This document shows positions 7,633 through 16,665 of a stretch of DNA of 64,000 bases, piece by piece. A program made the translations under genes and the position numbers. The stretch is taken from assembly GCA_965198095.1 (NCBI GenBank), contig OZ240239.1, positions 62,001 to 126,000 on the forward strand. The letters are read 5' to 3'. Positions within the stretch are counted from its first letter, which is position 1. Every line of letters begins with the position of its first letter. The stretch is from CBDFJH01 sp965198095. GTDB taxonomy: Bacteria > Latescibacterota > UBA2968 > GCA-2709665. Under the pieces are notes generated by a model. The model made no database searches and was not told the origin of the DNA. It worked only from the letters and a program-made list of their open reading frames with translations.

Positions 7633-9155
7633 CTAGCCCTGAGGGATCTGCAACGCATACAGCTTCGCGTTGTTCATCGTAAAGCGAACTCTGACGGGAA
7701 GATGCGCTCCGATATCCGAGTTCCCCCGCCACGTGAACGTGTGCGCCAGGCTGTCTCCCTCGAACGTATCGCAGTCCTCGCTCGAGTAACCCTCGATAGG
7801 ATATCCGTCCACGCTCAACAGCTCCGCCTCGATAAACCCTTTGGAGGCATCTACGTTCACCTCCAAGCGGTTGCCGGGCGAATACAGCGGTTTGGTGAGC
7901 AGCGTCGGTGGGTAATTTTTCGTTCGGTGCTTGTTTTCGAACGCGTCGATCGACACAAAACCGTCCAGCCGCAGCTTGGCCAAGCCAAGACCTGCAGCCT
8001 TGTCTCGCGCATCGTGCAGCCCATCTACCCCGGTGTAGTAGAACCAGAGCTCGTCGTTCATCCGAATCGGCGCTTGGACCGCCGAGACCATGCCCCAGTC
8101 CCAGCTCCCTTCGGGTCCCAGGGGCAGGAAGGGACCGGTTCGGAGGCGCTCCCAGTGGAAGCTGTCTCTGCTGTAGGCAAGCCAGATGTCGAAATCGTCT
8201 TTCGCGGTATGATGTACGTTCACGAAGCCGAGGTAGACGCTTTCGTAGAACGTTCCCCTCATCCCGTAAAAATCGGTGTCGAACGGGTCGAGCGGATCCT
8301 TGTCGAGGATCGGCTCCGACATCGACCAGTGGACCAGGTCGTTGCTCTGGATCCTCAGGAGCGACCGCTCCGTGCGGTGCCGAAGCGTCGGCTTGGGGTA
8401 TCGGTTTCGGCAGAACCCCAGGTACTTCCTGCTCTGGGGGTCATACATCACGGACAGGGTTTCATCGCCACGGTTGTGGCTGAACGGCCCCGGTCCGGCG
8501 TCCAGTGGATGCCGTCCGGTGAATAGTAGACCATCGGGTGCTGCAGCCCCTCCTTGTTGGCCATCGACCGCCCCATCTTGTACCGCCTGGAAGGATCGCC
8601 GGCCCTGGGATCCTTGAACGCGAATTGAGCCTTGCCTTGGTGGACGATGTTCGTGTCTCGGCCCGCGCTGTCTTTCACCAGGCCAAGTTCCGGCCGGTCC
8701 CACGTGATGCCATCCTGCGACGTCGCGTACATACAGTTGTAGACGTGCCTTCGGCCTTCGTCCTCGTGGGTCAGGCCCAGGTACCACATCTTCCAGATCC
8801 CGTCCTCTTCGTCGTAGGTGATGCCGCTCGGCCACGGGCCCGACTCCCCCTCCCAGGGCCGGGCCTTGTCCATAATCGGATTGCCTTCATAGCGCTCGGG
8901 ATGATTGATGATTCGGGTCACGAACGCCGTCGCCCTCAGGAGGTGCCCCGGAATGTCGTCCGAAATCGAGTCCACCCCTTCGCTCCATCCATCCAGGTCC
9001 GTCCGGGGCCGGGCGGGCGGCTGAAGCCAGCGGGCCGTTTCGGAAGACCGGGGCGATATCCATCGCGTCGTCTCGATGATCTGGTCGTCCACGAACAGCT
9101 GTTTTCGAGTCCCGATGTTCGCGACCTGCTCTGAGCCTGGAACCTGTACCCTCAT
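7633..9155 (-). pseudogene. Propeller glycosidase-like protein, paralogue 3, frameshifted
   Basis: The start at 9155 (MRVQVPGSEQ) has an AAGGAGGA ribosome site, and the family frame runs to GIHWTPD. At 8491-8494 one G is missing from the run that reads CCCGGG in paralogues (GGACCGGGGCC here). The reading frame then changes; the rest (PGPFSHNRGDETLSVMYDP...LYALQIPQG, stop at 7633) continues in another frame. With one base restored the protein would be about 507 aa and complete, with all family motifs. Either the gene is recently inactivated or this is a homopolymer sequencing/assembly error; the otherwise intact second half favours a recent event or an error. Confidence 0.75.
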
Positions 9156-9238
9156 TGAATCATCCTCCTTACGACCGAATCAAGTGATCTGTGACCCGAC
9201 TTCGGGGTTCGGGGTTCGAGCATCTACTCAGACGTTAC

Positions 9239-9364
9239 GCCAACAGGAGTTGGCCATCGGATCAGCATACCCCACGTCGCCATCTCTTGCTTCGCCAACA
9301 GGAGTTGGCCATCGGATCGGCGCACCCCACGTCGCCATCTTTCGCTTCGCCAACAGGAGTTGGC
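9239..9364. repeat. REP-like hairpin array 4 (three hairpins, 55-bp period)
   Basis: GCCAACAGGAGTTGGC at 9239, 9294 and 9349; the last copy continues into CTCCTACC. Confidence 0.85.
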
Positions 9365-9480
9365 TCCTACCGGATACGGGGTGTGAGTTGGAATTGTGAT
9401 ACAGGGAATCTGTGGCCTGCCTTCCCGGTACCCGATGTTTACAAGATAAGGCCTATGCACAACAGGCGATAGGACAAACA

Positions 9481-9516
9481 GACAGCCGCCCGGAGCGTGC
9501 GCTCCGGGCGGCTGTC
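9481..9516 (-). terminator. Terminator hairpin after cassette 1
   Basis: A perfect 16-bp stem (GACAGCCGCCCGGAGC / GCTCCGGGCGGCTGTC) with a 4-nt loop, followed on the minus strand by TGTTTGTCC. It lies about 50 bp past the stop of the PorV-like gene. A related hairpin occupies the same place after cassette 2 (24498-24526). Confidence 0.7.
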
Positions 9517-9569
9517 CAACCGGTGACGCGCCCGGCGATCTGGCCGTGCGCCGTTCGTTTCCGACCTGA

Positions 9570-10583
9570 CTAGAACTCGCCGCTCACCGTGAGCCGGATC
9601 GGCTGGTGGTCGAGATGCTCGACCAGCTCAGAATAGGAAAAGTCAGCTGCAATATTCCGGCCGCCGAAGTTTCCTCTAACGCCCGCGCCGACACTCCACT
9701 TCTGCACATCGTAGTTGAAGTGGTTTCCGGCGCGTATCGCGAACATCTCGCTCAGCCAGAGCTCCGCACCTGCGTGATAGCGCTGGTTGGAGTCCATGTG
9801 GTAGGACCCTTCGAACGAGACCGTCAGGGAGACCGGGTCGCCCAGGTTGCCTACGACCTCGCCGGAAGCGCCCACGTTGAAGATCGCGGGCATCCGCGAC
9901 TCGTTCGTGCCGATCGCGCTGGTGTTTCCGCCCAGGTTCTTGATGCCCATCCCGATCCGGAGGCTTTCGAACCCGGTGTGCATCAGCGTACCCGCGCTCA
10001 GCAGCCACGCGCTGAGCTCCTTATCCAGGCCCAGCTTCGACGTGACGTGGCGCATCTGGATGCCCGCCGACATCTTGTCCGTCATCTGATAGGCATAGTG
10101 GAGCCCCACCGCGGTGTCGCCCAGGTCCAGTATTTCGCCCGTGCCCAGAGGCTGCAGCGTCGTCGTCCGTTCCACGTCCGGGAGCTCGAGGCTGAGCACC
10201 GAGAGGCCGATGACACCGATGCCCGTGTTGACGGCGAGGGCGCCAGAATAGAGCTTCATATCCGCGAACCAATCGGTCTGTCCGAAGATCCACCCGAACC
10301 CCTGAACCGTGGCGATGCCGGCCGGGTTGTAGAAGATCGCGTCCATCCCGCCGGACACTGCCGTGTACGCGCCGCCCATTCCGGCCAAACGCGCGGTCGG
10401 CGCGATCTTCAGCACGTGAAACGTGGTCGGCACCTGCCTGCTGAAACGGTCTCGGTCCTCGACGTTTTCGTTTACGATCGCCCCCGTGATATCGATCGGC
10501 ACGTCGTCTATCGCCGACACTGGCGGAACCACGGCAACGGCGCCGAACACCAGGACCGTGAGACTGCATACAATCCATTTCAT
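9570..10583 (-). CDS. PorV/PorQ-like outer-membrane protein, cassette 1
   Basis: 337 aa. The ATG at 10583 (MKWIVCSL) is preferred over one 30 bp upstream because AGAGGAAG precedes it and the signal peptide then begins correctly (cleavage near residue 24). The mature protein opens with the PorV/UPF0164 signature FHVLKIAPTARLAGMGGAYTA and DAIFYNPAGIA. It continues as alternating beta strands and ends in a terminal Phe (RLTVSGEF), typical of outer-membrane barrels. PorV-type proteins shuttle or anchor type IX secretion substrates in Bacteroidota; in this lineage the role may be barrel stabilisation or surface attachment. It lies 34 bp after the secreted protein, whose C-terminal domain resembles a T9SS/FlgD sorting domain, which supports a functional link. 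Confidence 0.8.
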   Translation of the reverse strand: MKWIVCSLTVLVFGAVAVVPPVSAIDDVPIDITGAIVNENVEDRDRFSRQVPTTFHVLKIAPTARLAGMGGAYTAVSGGMDAIFYNPAGIATVQGFGWIFGQTDWFADMKLYSGALAVNTGIGVIGLSVLSLELPDVERTTTLQPLGTGEILDLGDTAVGLHYAYQMTDKMSAGIQMRHVTSKLGLDKELSAWLLSAGTLMHTGFESLRIGMGIKNLGGNTSAIGTNESRMPAIFNVGASGEVVGNLGDPVSLTVSFEGSYHMDSNQRYHAGAELWLSEMFAIRAGNHFNYDVQKWSVGAGVRGNFGGRNIAADFSYSELVEHLDHQPIRLTVSGEF

Positions 10584-10617
10584 GGCGTTTCTTCCTCTGT
10601 GAAAGGTGTTCATTGTC

Positions 10618-13023
10618 TTACCTGTGGATCACCAGGTACCCGCTCTGCGGCTTCGCGCCCGTGGAAACCAAGCTTTCCACGACCCAGACGTAGACGCCGG
10701 AGTAGATCTGGCCGCTGACCGTATTGTTCAGAAGCCTGAAATCGGCCTCGCCCGACTCCGGATTGTTGTGGTAGAGGGTCGAGACCAGGTCGCCCCCGAC
10801 GCTGTAGATCGAAATCTTGGCCTTGTACGGTATGCCCACGAATCGCACCTTGACTTCGCCGTTGTAGTTCTGGGACCCGTCAAAGACGTTCAGGGGGTTG
10901 GGCACCACGCGAACCTCCAGATCCAGGTTGTCGCTCTTCGGATCGGCGGGCTGGCTCGGCACGATGTTATCGAACGTACGCTGCTCCGGCGCCGAGTAGC
11001 CGCCCTCCAACCCGTTGGTCACGTGAGCGGCCATCTGAGCCGGCAGGTCGGCCAGCGTCTTCGTTCCCTCGCTCCAGTCCGACTTCCCCGACGCGACGGA
11101 CCGGACGTTGTAAAAGCGGGAAAATCCGGCCAGCGACTCCTTGTCGACCCACGAGTAGGAGCTCGCTCCGGAGGCCGGCATCGTGCCCTTCAACCTCCAG
11201 GGCCCCGCTTCCGACCACGTGGACACGTAAACCCGGTAGGCGGTGACATCGGCCGTCCCGTAGTCCGGATTGACCGCCCTTTCCGCGTCCCCGTTCCAGG
11301 TGAGCTCGGTCTGCGCTTCCAGGGTGCTGCTGATCTGGAAGTCGACGTCGGGCGGGGTCGTCGGGACCTGCCACTCGTTCGAGTAGGCAAACAGTGCGTG
11401 CTCCACGTTCGTCCACGCCCCATCGTGGCCCTTGGCCAGCTCCGCGTTGCGTGCCGGCGCGTCACTCAGCGAGCCATACTGCTCGCCGACCTGCCACGCC
11501 CACTCGATCGGGTCATACGGATAGCCGTTGTCCGGATTCGTCGTGATGTGGGCGCCCAGACCGGCGACATTGGCCAGCACCAGCTTGACCTTGTCGCCCG
11601 GGTCGAGGGTGTAGGGCCCGAACATGATGTCGGTCGAGCCCGAACTCGCGATCGAAGGCTGCTCGTGACTCCCGCCCTCGGTCCACGCGGCATACCTGCC
11701 TTCGACGGTCTTCGGACCCTTTGCGAACCCCTCGGGAACCATCGCCGGATCATACCAATCTAAGAAATACTGTGCACGGTGGATCGCCCAGTGGTGCCAG
11801 AGCGGTTCGCCCTGCGGGTCCACGTAGCCGGCCGCTGCATCCTTCGCGTTCCAGGCGCCCGTGCCGCTGCTCCGCCAAGCCAGGGCCCCGGTGGCGATGT
11901 GGTCGGGGCTCTGGGGCATGCCGTCCGGCCGGGCCGTGGAGTTCAGAAAGCCCCCTACGCTGATGTCCGCGCACGAGCGGCCTCCCAAGTGTCCGCAGAG
12001 GTTCACCCAGAAGGGGTCGCCCGTGTCGTCGTCCAGCGAAAATGCGTCATCGCCGTCCCACTGCAACATCCAGTGGCGCCCGACGAAATTGGGATTGCCC
12101 GCAAAACCCGGATCCTCCGACCAGGCGAAGCGGTCGTCGTACTCGGTCGCGCTCCTGCGGCCCCCCCACAACACAAAGCCGTAACTATAGCCGCCCCGGG
12201 ACTTATGCCCGTTGCTCTTCAGGTGGACCCCCTGGGTGTAGCCGAACCAGGCGTTCGTGATCTGCTCGTTGCTCGTGTTCGTCCACTCCGTGTCGTAGAC
12301 GAGCATGTCGTCCAGGTCCTGGTTGCTCCAGCCCAGCACCCTGCGCACAGCCGTGAGCACGTTCTCTCCGCCGTGTTCGTTCGAGCTCCACTCCGAGATC
12401 AGCACCGCCTCGGCCGTGTTCTGGACCGGCGGGTAGACCCCGTAGTCGTAGTTGTGGATCTCATACGGGACCGTAGCGGTCGGGTCGCCGTCGATAAACG
12501 ACGTCGCCCCGGGCCACCAGTTCGCAGTGCTCTTTCCCACGTCCGCGGCCGTGGCCCGCGCCGGCGCCTTGGTGTCGATGCCCCAGGTCGCCTCGGGTCC
12601 GTTTTCGATGTCGTAGACGCGGGCCTTCAGATCTTCGGTCACCTTTTGGCCGTGCGAATCGTATGGCTCGCCTCCGACGGTCGTCAGGACGACATAGGAC
12701 CTCATGACCGAGATGAAGGTCGCTTCGTTGCCCCCGCCCCAGCCGGATGGCTTGAGATCCCAGTACCAGTCAGACCTGGCCCGGCTTTGCGAGCCGGCTC
12801 CGATGCCGGGATAGGAGTGCCAGTACATCCCCTCTCCCCAAAGCCCCCAGGCGGAACCGAAAAGGCCGTTGTTCTGAAAGCTCGACCACATGTGCGCACG
12901 GGTAAAGTTGCGCCGGTAACTGGTCATGTCTTGCTGGGCCGCCGCGTCGAACGCGCCTGCGGCCAGCCACGCCGCCGCGATCAGCCCGATCGGTACCCAT
13001 CGCTTGAACTGAATGTCGAACAT
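10618..13023 (-). CDS. Large secreted protein with FN3-like and FlgD/T9SS-like C-terminal domain, cassette 1
   Basis: 801 aa; the start at 13023 (MFDIQFKRW) follows GGAAGGAGTT. A signal peptide ends near AFDAAAQ (about residue 29). The middle is an unrecognised Trp/Asp/Gly-rich region with YDIENGPEATWG, YEIHNYDYGVYPPVQN, SEWSSNEHGGENVLTAVRRV, a DGDDAFSLDDDTGDP acidic stretch and LAWRSSGTGAWNAKDAA. A fibronectin-III-like segment (DVTAYRVYVSTWSEAGPW...FYNVRSVASGKSDWSEG) spans roughly residues 590-650. The C-terminal ~90 residues (RVVPNPLNVFDG...KISIYSVGGDLV...SGVYVWVVES...YLVIHR) match FlgD-like / T9SS type-A sorting domains. It sits between a TonB receptor and a PorV-like gene; a surface-exposed, receptor-associated binding protein taking the place of SusD is a reasonable inference, not shown. 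Confidence 0.65.
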   Translation of the reverse strand: MFDIQFKRWVPIGLIAAAWLAAGAFDAAAQQDMTSYRRNFTRAHMWSSFQNNGLFGSAWGLWGEGMYWHSYPGIGAGSQSRARSDWYWDLKPSGWGGGNEATFISVMRSYVVLTTVGGEPYDSHGQKVTEDLKARVYDIENGPEATWGIDTKAPARATAADVGKSTANWWPGATSFIDGDPTATVPYEIHNYDYGVYPPVQNTAEAVLISEWSSNEHGGENVLTAVRRVLGWSNQDLDDMLVYDTEWTNTSNEQITNAWFGYTQGVHLKSNGHKSRGGYSYGFVLWGGRRSATEYDDRFAWSEDPGFAGNPNFVGRHWMLQWDGDDAFSLDDDTGDPFWVNLCGHLGGRSCADISVGGFLNSTARPDGMPQSPDHIATGALAWRSSGTGAWNAKDAAAGYVDPQGEPLWHHWAIHRAQYFLDWYDPAMVPEGFAKGPKTVEGRYAAWTEGGSHEQPSIASSGSTDIMFGPYTLDPGDKVKLVLANVAGLGAHITTNPDNGYPYDPIEWAWQVGEQYGSLSDAPARNAELAKGHDGAWTNVEHALFAYSNEWQVPTTPPDVDFQISSTLEAQTELTWNGDAERAVNPDYGTADVTAYRVYVSTWSEAGPWRLKGTMPASGASSYSWVDKESLAGFSRFYNVRSVASGKSDWSEGTKTLADLPAQMAAHVTNGLEGGYSAPEQRTFDNIVPSQPADPKSDNLDLEVRVVPNPLNVFDGSQNYNGEVKVRFVGIPYKAKISIYSVGGDLVSTLYHNNPESGEADFRLLNNTVSGQIYSGVYVWVVESLVSTGAKPQSGYLVIHR

Positions 13024-13100
13024 GGTCACGCAACTCCTTCCAAATGGGTGTTCCCTGGAGCGGTTCGTCTCGAAACGCTCCAGGGGCATCCCGTGGGGTT

Positions 13101-16100
13101 TCAGAATGACAGTCGGGCGCCCAGCACGAACTCGCGCGGGTACCCTCCGAACCCGCCGTGGGACGGGTCCTCCTCATCGTTCCCATAACGCCAGCGGGTA
13201 ATGTCCTTATAGTCCCCGAACTGCAGGTAGGCCGGCTCGTCGGGCTCGGGCAGATTCAGCCCGTAGAGCACGTAGTTGGCGTTCCGGGTGTTTGCAATAT
13301 CCGCCTGCTGGTTCCAGACGTTCCGGACTTCGACGAAAGCGGTGATCAGCCCGGACTGGCCGACGCGGAAATCCCTCTCGAAGTTCATGTCCGTCAAGGT
13401 CTGGATGGGACCCTTCCGGTATTCCGCGGGCGCGTTAGGCGGCGTGTAGGGGAAGGTGTTGCCGTTCTGGATCCGATAGACCATGGTCGCCCGGGCTCCC
13501 GCGAGCGCCCTGATGTGAAAGTCTTGCGGGGCCGAGAACAGGAACTGGGCCGCACCCACGCTGCGGCGATCGTGCCTCTCCGGGCCGACAGCGCTCCCGT
13601 AAATCGCCCGCTCCACCGTCTGGACGTACTGCCCGGGCGCCGCATCCGTGCTTTGCGCCACGTCGTACCAGAGGTTGAGGTTCCCCTCCATGGTGCCTGC
13701 CTTTAGGTGGGCCGCGGCCAGGTTGGCCTCCGCGGCGACCGCCAACTCGGCCCGTTCCGCGGCCGTCGGAGCCTTGGGCGATTCCGATCCATCGGCATTC
13801 GCCGTCACGCCGTAGAAGAAATTCGGGCCGTTCACGAAAGAGGCGTCGTGAACCAGGTGCTTGTGTTCGAGGCCACTCTGCCCTTCAACCCACGCGAGGT
13901 TCCACGACAGGTTGAACGAAGTCATGCGGCTGAACATCTTCTTGAACGACAGCTCGAACCCACGGCTGCTGTATAGCCCCCGGACGTTGCCGAGCGGTTC
14001 GCCGTTCGCCTCAGCTTGGACGACGAGCAGGGATTTGTCGGGGTAGATCTCGGTGGCGGCACGTCTGAGCTTCCCCCTCAGGTCCTTCTGGTAGGCCGTG
14101 ACCTGCAGGACGAAGTCGCCGGCAAAGTTCCAGTCGACGCCCGCCTCGAAGGCAGTCGTCCCCTGCGGCTTGACATCCCGCGCGAACTGCATGGCATCCC
14201 CCCGCCCCCAGAGCCGGTTTTCCTTTTCGAGCTGGTCGATCTGTCCGTTGCCGTTCACGTCGAAGTCATCGCCGCTGTTTTCCTGGTCCCACTGCCAGTA
14301 CCAGCGTTTGTAGAGCGCCATCTTGTCGGGATAATCGTGGAACAGGCCGGTGTGGAACCGGATCGTGGCGCGCTCCGTGATCGGATGCGAAATCCCGAGC
14401 CGGGGGCTGATGCTCGTCATCGGGTCCGCCGGTCTCCGCTCTGCGTTCCTCATCCGGGTCAGGGTCCAGGTGTGCGGCCAGAGAAAGGCGTCGTTCGGCC
14501 ACATGTCGTCCAACAGCAACATGTCGCCTCGAACGCCCGCGTTGATCACCAGGCCCTCGAACTCCATCTTGGTCTGGACGTAGGCGCCCAGGTGGTTCAT
14601 GATGATTGGATCCTGCCCGATGTGCGGGTCGCCCACGCCGACCAGCTGCCGCCACCTGTTCAACCAATCGCCCATCTGCTGGAAGTTGTTCTGGAATACG
14701 GAGTAGCGAATGACCTCGACCCCGGCCTTGCCCAGAATCGACCTCTGGACCTGGCTCGTCAGGTCGACCTTCAGGGTGATCCGCTTGCGGTTTTCGTCGA
14801 TAGCGCTGTGATCATTCCACAGCAGTAAGAATCCCCAGTCGTCTGTCGTACGGCGGAACGACGAGTGCTGCCCCTCCGGAATGGTGTCCGAACCCAGGGT
14901 CGTCTGCTGAAAGGAGGCCCGAACGTCGTAGAAGGTCTTCGGCGAGAGGGAATGCGTGGCCGTCAGGTAGACCACCCTCTCATCGGTCAAGACCGTGCCG
15001 CGGGTGGAGAAGTCCGGCGGCATGAAAAGCGCCTGAAAGTGCGGATAAAAGACCTCCCACCAGGCGTTGCCCCCGGTCGACCCGTCGGGGTTTCCCGTCA
15101 TCGTCTGAAAGCCGTAGGTCGCCTCGTTGTAGCCCAGGATGCCGCCCAGCTTGAGCTTCACGTTGGCGCTCGGCCGGTAGGTCAGGTTCCCCGTCCCCTG
15201 GTAGTTCTTCGGCTCGTACCCCCACCGGTCGGGAAACTGGGCCTGCACGCGGCTGGTCCTCCCGTTCAGGAAGAACGAGGCGTTGTCCGAGAGCGGGCCG
15301 TTGACCGAGCCTTCGACGAACTGACCCCAGCGTTCGGTGTAGTCGTCATCCCGCACGTGATGCGGCTGGCCGGCCTGCTCGGAAGTCTCCGCAGGTCTCG
15401 CATAGTTCACGAAGGCCTCATCGGACCAGGGGTCGGACAGGCCGGTCAAATGCTTGAACTCGCCGCTATCGTAGACGTTGGGTCCGAAGTGCTTCTTTCC
15501 GGGCGGGTGAATCCGCACCTCGGCCAAGCCCCCGAACCCGCCCCCGCCCTCTTTGCTCACCAGGCTGACGACGCCGCCCGACGCCGTGCCGTACTCGGCG
15601 TCCATCCCGCCGACGATGATCGACACCTCCTGCAGCGCGCCCTTGTTCAGGGGCGTCCATAGCCGTTGGTTGAAGTAGCCGTCGTCGTTGACCATCTTGA
15701 TGCCGTCCACCTCATAGTACCTGGACTGCGACATCGTCGTGTTCTGCGTGTGGTCGGAACCCCGCAGGCGCAACGCGCCATCCAGTGAAACGCCCGGCTG
15801 AAGCTCGATCAGGTCTTCCGTGCTCCGTATCAGCGGCACGTTTTCAATTTCGAAGATGTCGACCACGTAGCGGCTGGAGGTCCTGTCGGGCTCCACGGGC
15901 GGCCGCCTCGCAGTGACCACCATCTCCACCGCTTCTATGGCGGTCTCCGAAAGGGCGAAATCGACGGTGGTCGTGAAGTCCGCCTTTACGGAGACGTTTT
16001 CCACGGTCGACGTATTGTATCCGACCATCGACGCCGTGACCCGCTGCCTGCCCGGGTCGACGCCCAGAATCGCGAAATAGCCGTCGGCATCGGTCGTGGC

Positions 16101-16271
16101 ACCGCGCTGGGTGCCCTCGACCACGACGTTGGCCCCGGGCAGCGGATTCCCCGCATCGTCCTCCACGACGCCCACGACCTTTCCGACGGTACCGGCTGTC
16201 CCGTCCGTCGGGCTGAACGCGATGAGCGCTCCGGCCAGAAGGACAGGTATGAAGCTGTAAAGAGACTTCAT
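13101..16271 (-). CDS. TonB-dependent receptor with carboxypeptidase-regulatory-like N-domain, cassette 1
   Basis: 1056 aa, outer-membrane active transporter. The start at 16271 (MKSLYSF) gives a proper signal peptide (to about residue 27) and has AAGGAGG upstream. A second ATG 63 bp upstream in frame also has AAAGGAGG, so a 21-residue longer form is possible. Residues ~28-110 form a CarboxypepD_reg-like domain (GVVEDDAGNPLPGANVVVEG, TTDADGYFAILGVDPG). A plug domain follows (VPLIRSTEDLIELQPGVSLDG, YYEVDGIKMV, GGMDAEYGTASGGVVSLVSKEG), then a long beta barrel closing with GARLSF (terminal Phe). No SusD-type lipoprotein follows; the next genes encode the secreted FlgD-domain protein (77-bp gap) and the PorV-like protein. 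Confidence 0.9.
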   Translation of the reverse strand: MKSLYSFIPVLLAGALIAFSPTDGTAGTVGKVVGVVEDDAGNPLPGANVVVEGTQRGATTDADGYFAILGVDPGRQRVTASMVGYNTSTVENVSVKADFTTTVDFALSETAIEAVEMVVTARRPPVEPDRTSSRYVVDIFEIENVPLIRSTEDLIELQPGVSLDGALRLRGSDHTQNTTMSQSRYYEVDGIKMVNDDGYFNQRLWTPLNKGALQEVSIIVGGMDAEYGTASGGVVSLVSKEGGGGFGGLAEVRIHPPGKKHFGPNVYDSGEFKHLTGLSDPWSDEAFVNYARPAETSEQAGQPHHVRDDDYTERWGQFVEGSVNGPLSDNASFFLNGRTSRVQAQFPDRWGYEPKNYQGTGNLTYRPSANVKLKLGGILGYNEATYGFQTMTGNPDGSTGGNAWWEVFYPHFQALFMPPDFSTRGTVLTDERVVYLTATHSLSPKTFYDVRASFQQTTLGSDTIPEGQHSSFRRTTDDWGFLLLWNDHSAIDENRKRITLKVDLTSQVQRSILGKAGVEVIRYSVFQNNFQQMGDWLNRWRQLVGVGDPHIGQDPIIMNHLGAYVQTKMEFEGLVINAGVRGDMLLLDDMWPNDAFLWPHTWTLTRMRNAERRPADPMTSISPRLGISHPITERATIRFHTGLFHDYPDKMALYKRWYWQWDQENSGDDFDVNGNGQIDQLEKENRLWGRGDAMQFARDVKPQGTTAFEAGVDWNFAGDFVLQVTAYQKDLRGKLRRAATEIYPDKSLLVVQAEANGEPLGNVRGLYSSRGFELSFKKMFSRMTSFNLSWNLAWVEGQSGLEHKHLVHDASFVNGPNFFYGVTANADGSESPKAPTAAERAELAVAAEANLAAAHLKAGTMEGNLNLWYDVAQSTDAAPGQYVQTVERAIYGSAVGPERHDRRSVGAAQFLFSAPQDFHIRALAGARATMVYRIQNGNTFPYTPPNAPAEYRKGPIQTLTDMNFERDFRVGQSGLITAFVEVRNVWNQQADIANTRNANYVLYGLNLPEPDEPAYLQFGDYKDITRWRYGNDEEDPSHGGFGGYPREFVLGARLSF

Positions 16272-16665
16272 TGAGTGACCTCCTTGTGTTGCACGCGAAC
16301 GGATACTACCTCTCAAACGCTCCGTTTGATTCATTCAGCCTCCTTTGTATTCAATAATGAATGAGACGTCGAACATCGTAAGCGAGAAAACCGTTGCGTT
16401 GTCGCTTCCTATCGCCTCGCCCCCTTTCGTTCAGGCGCAATCCGTTGTGCTTATATATATGCGTCTGACAATCCAACTCCGACAAATACATCGGATAAAT
16501 ATAATATCGGAACGAAGGATGTCAACAGATTTCTCACCCGGAACAAATCTCCCTCGATATCGCTGGAAACGGCGAAGATCGCCGCTTTTCGCAGTAGCCT
16601 AAATTTTGATTTCCGGAGACCGGTCTTCTACCTTTCAATCTCCGTCTCCGGCGGCTTCACCTCCA
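16272..16665. other. Promoter/leader region of TonB receptor 1 and 3' region of propeller 4
   Basis: An AT-rich 394-bp spacer with no convincing gene. It carries a near-consensus minus-strand promoter (16498-16525), a long leader, and two ribosome-binding sites before the receptor (16334 and 16271). There are no REP or GGTACC repeats here. Confidence 0.6.
16498..16525 (-). promoter_or_regulatory. Sigma70-type promoter for cassette 1
   Basis: On the minus strand TTGACA (16525-16520), a 16-bp spacer, then TATATT (16503-16498). It points into the TonB receptor gene 227 bp downstream. Confidence 0.65.

Larger units (their letters stand above)
9156..9569. other. Spacer with REP-like array 4 and a terminator
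   Basis: No gene is seen. It holds GGGGTTCGGG repeats, three REP-like hairpins, the first part of the ~145-bp spacer repeat (9365-9423), one GGTACC unit (9422-9432) and the terminator hairpin of the cassette to the right. No four-helix-bundle fragment is present here, unlike upstream of propellers 1, 2, 4 and 5. Confidence 0.7.

Noticed and set aside
6764..7732. Long open frames of 254-322 aa with a 22-residue repeat (both strands)
   Set aside because: They are translations of the 22-bp minisatellite, which has no stops in several frames; overlapping versions exist in other frames and no start context is present.
11779..13188. 469-aa plus-strand frame
   Set aside because: Antisense of the cassette 1 secreted protein gene, which has signal peptide and ribosome site.
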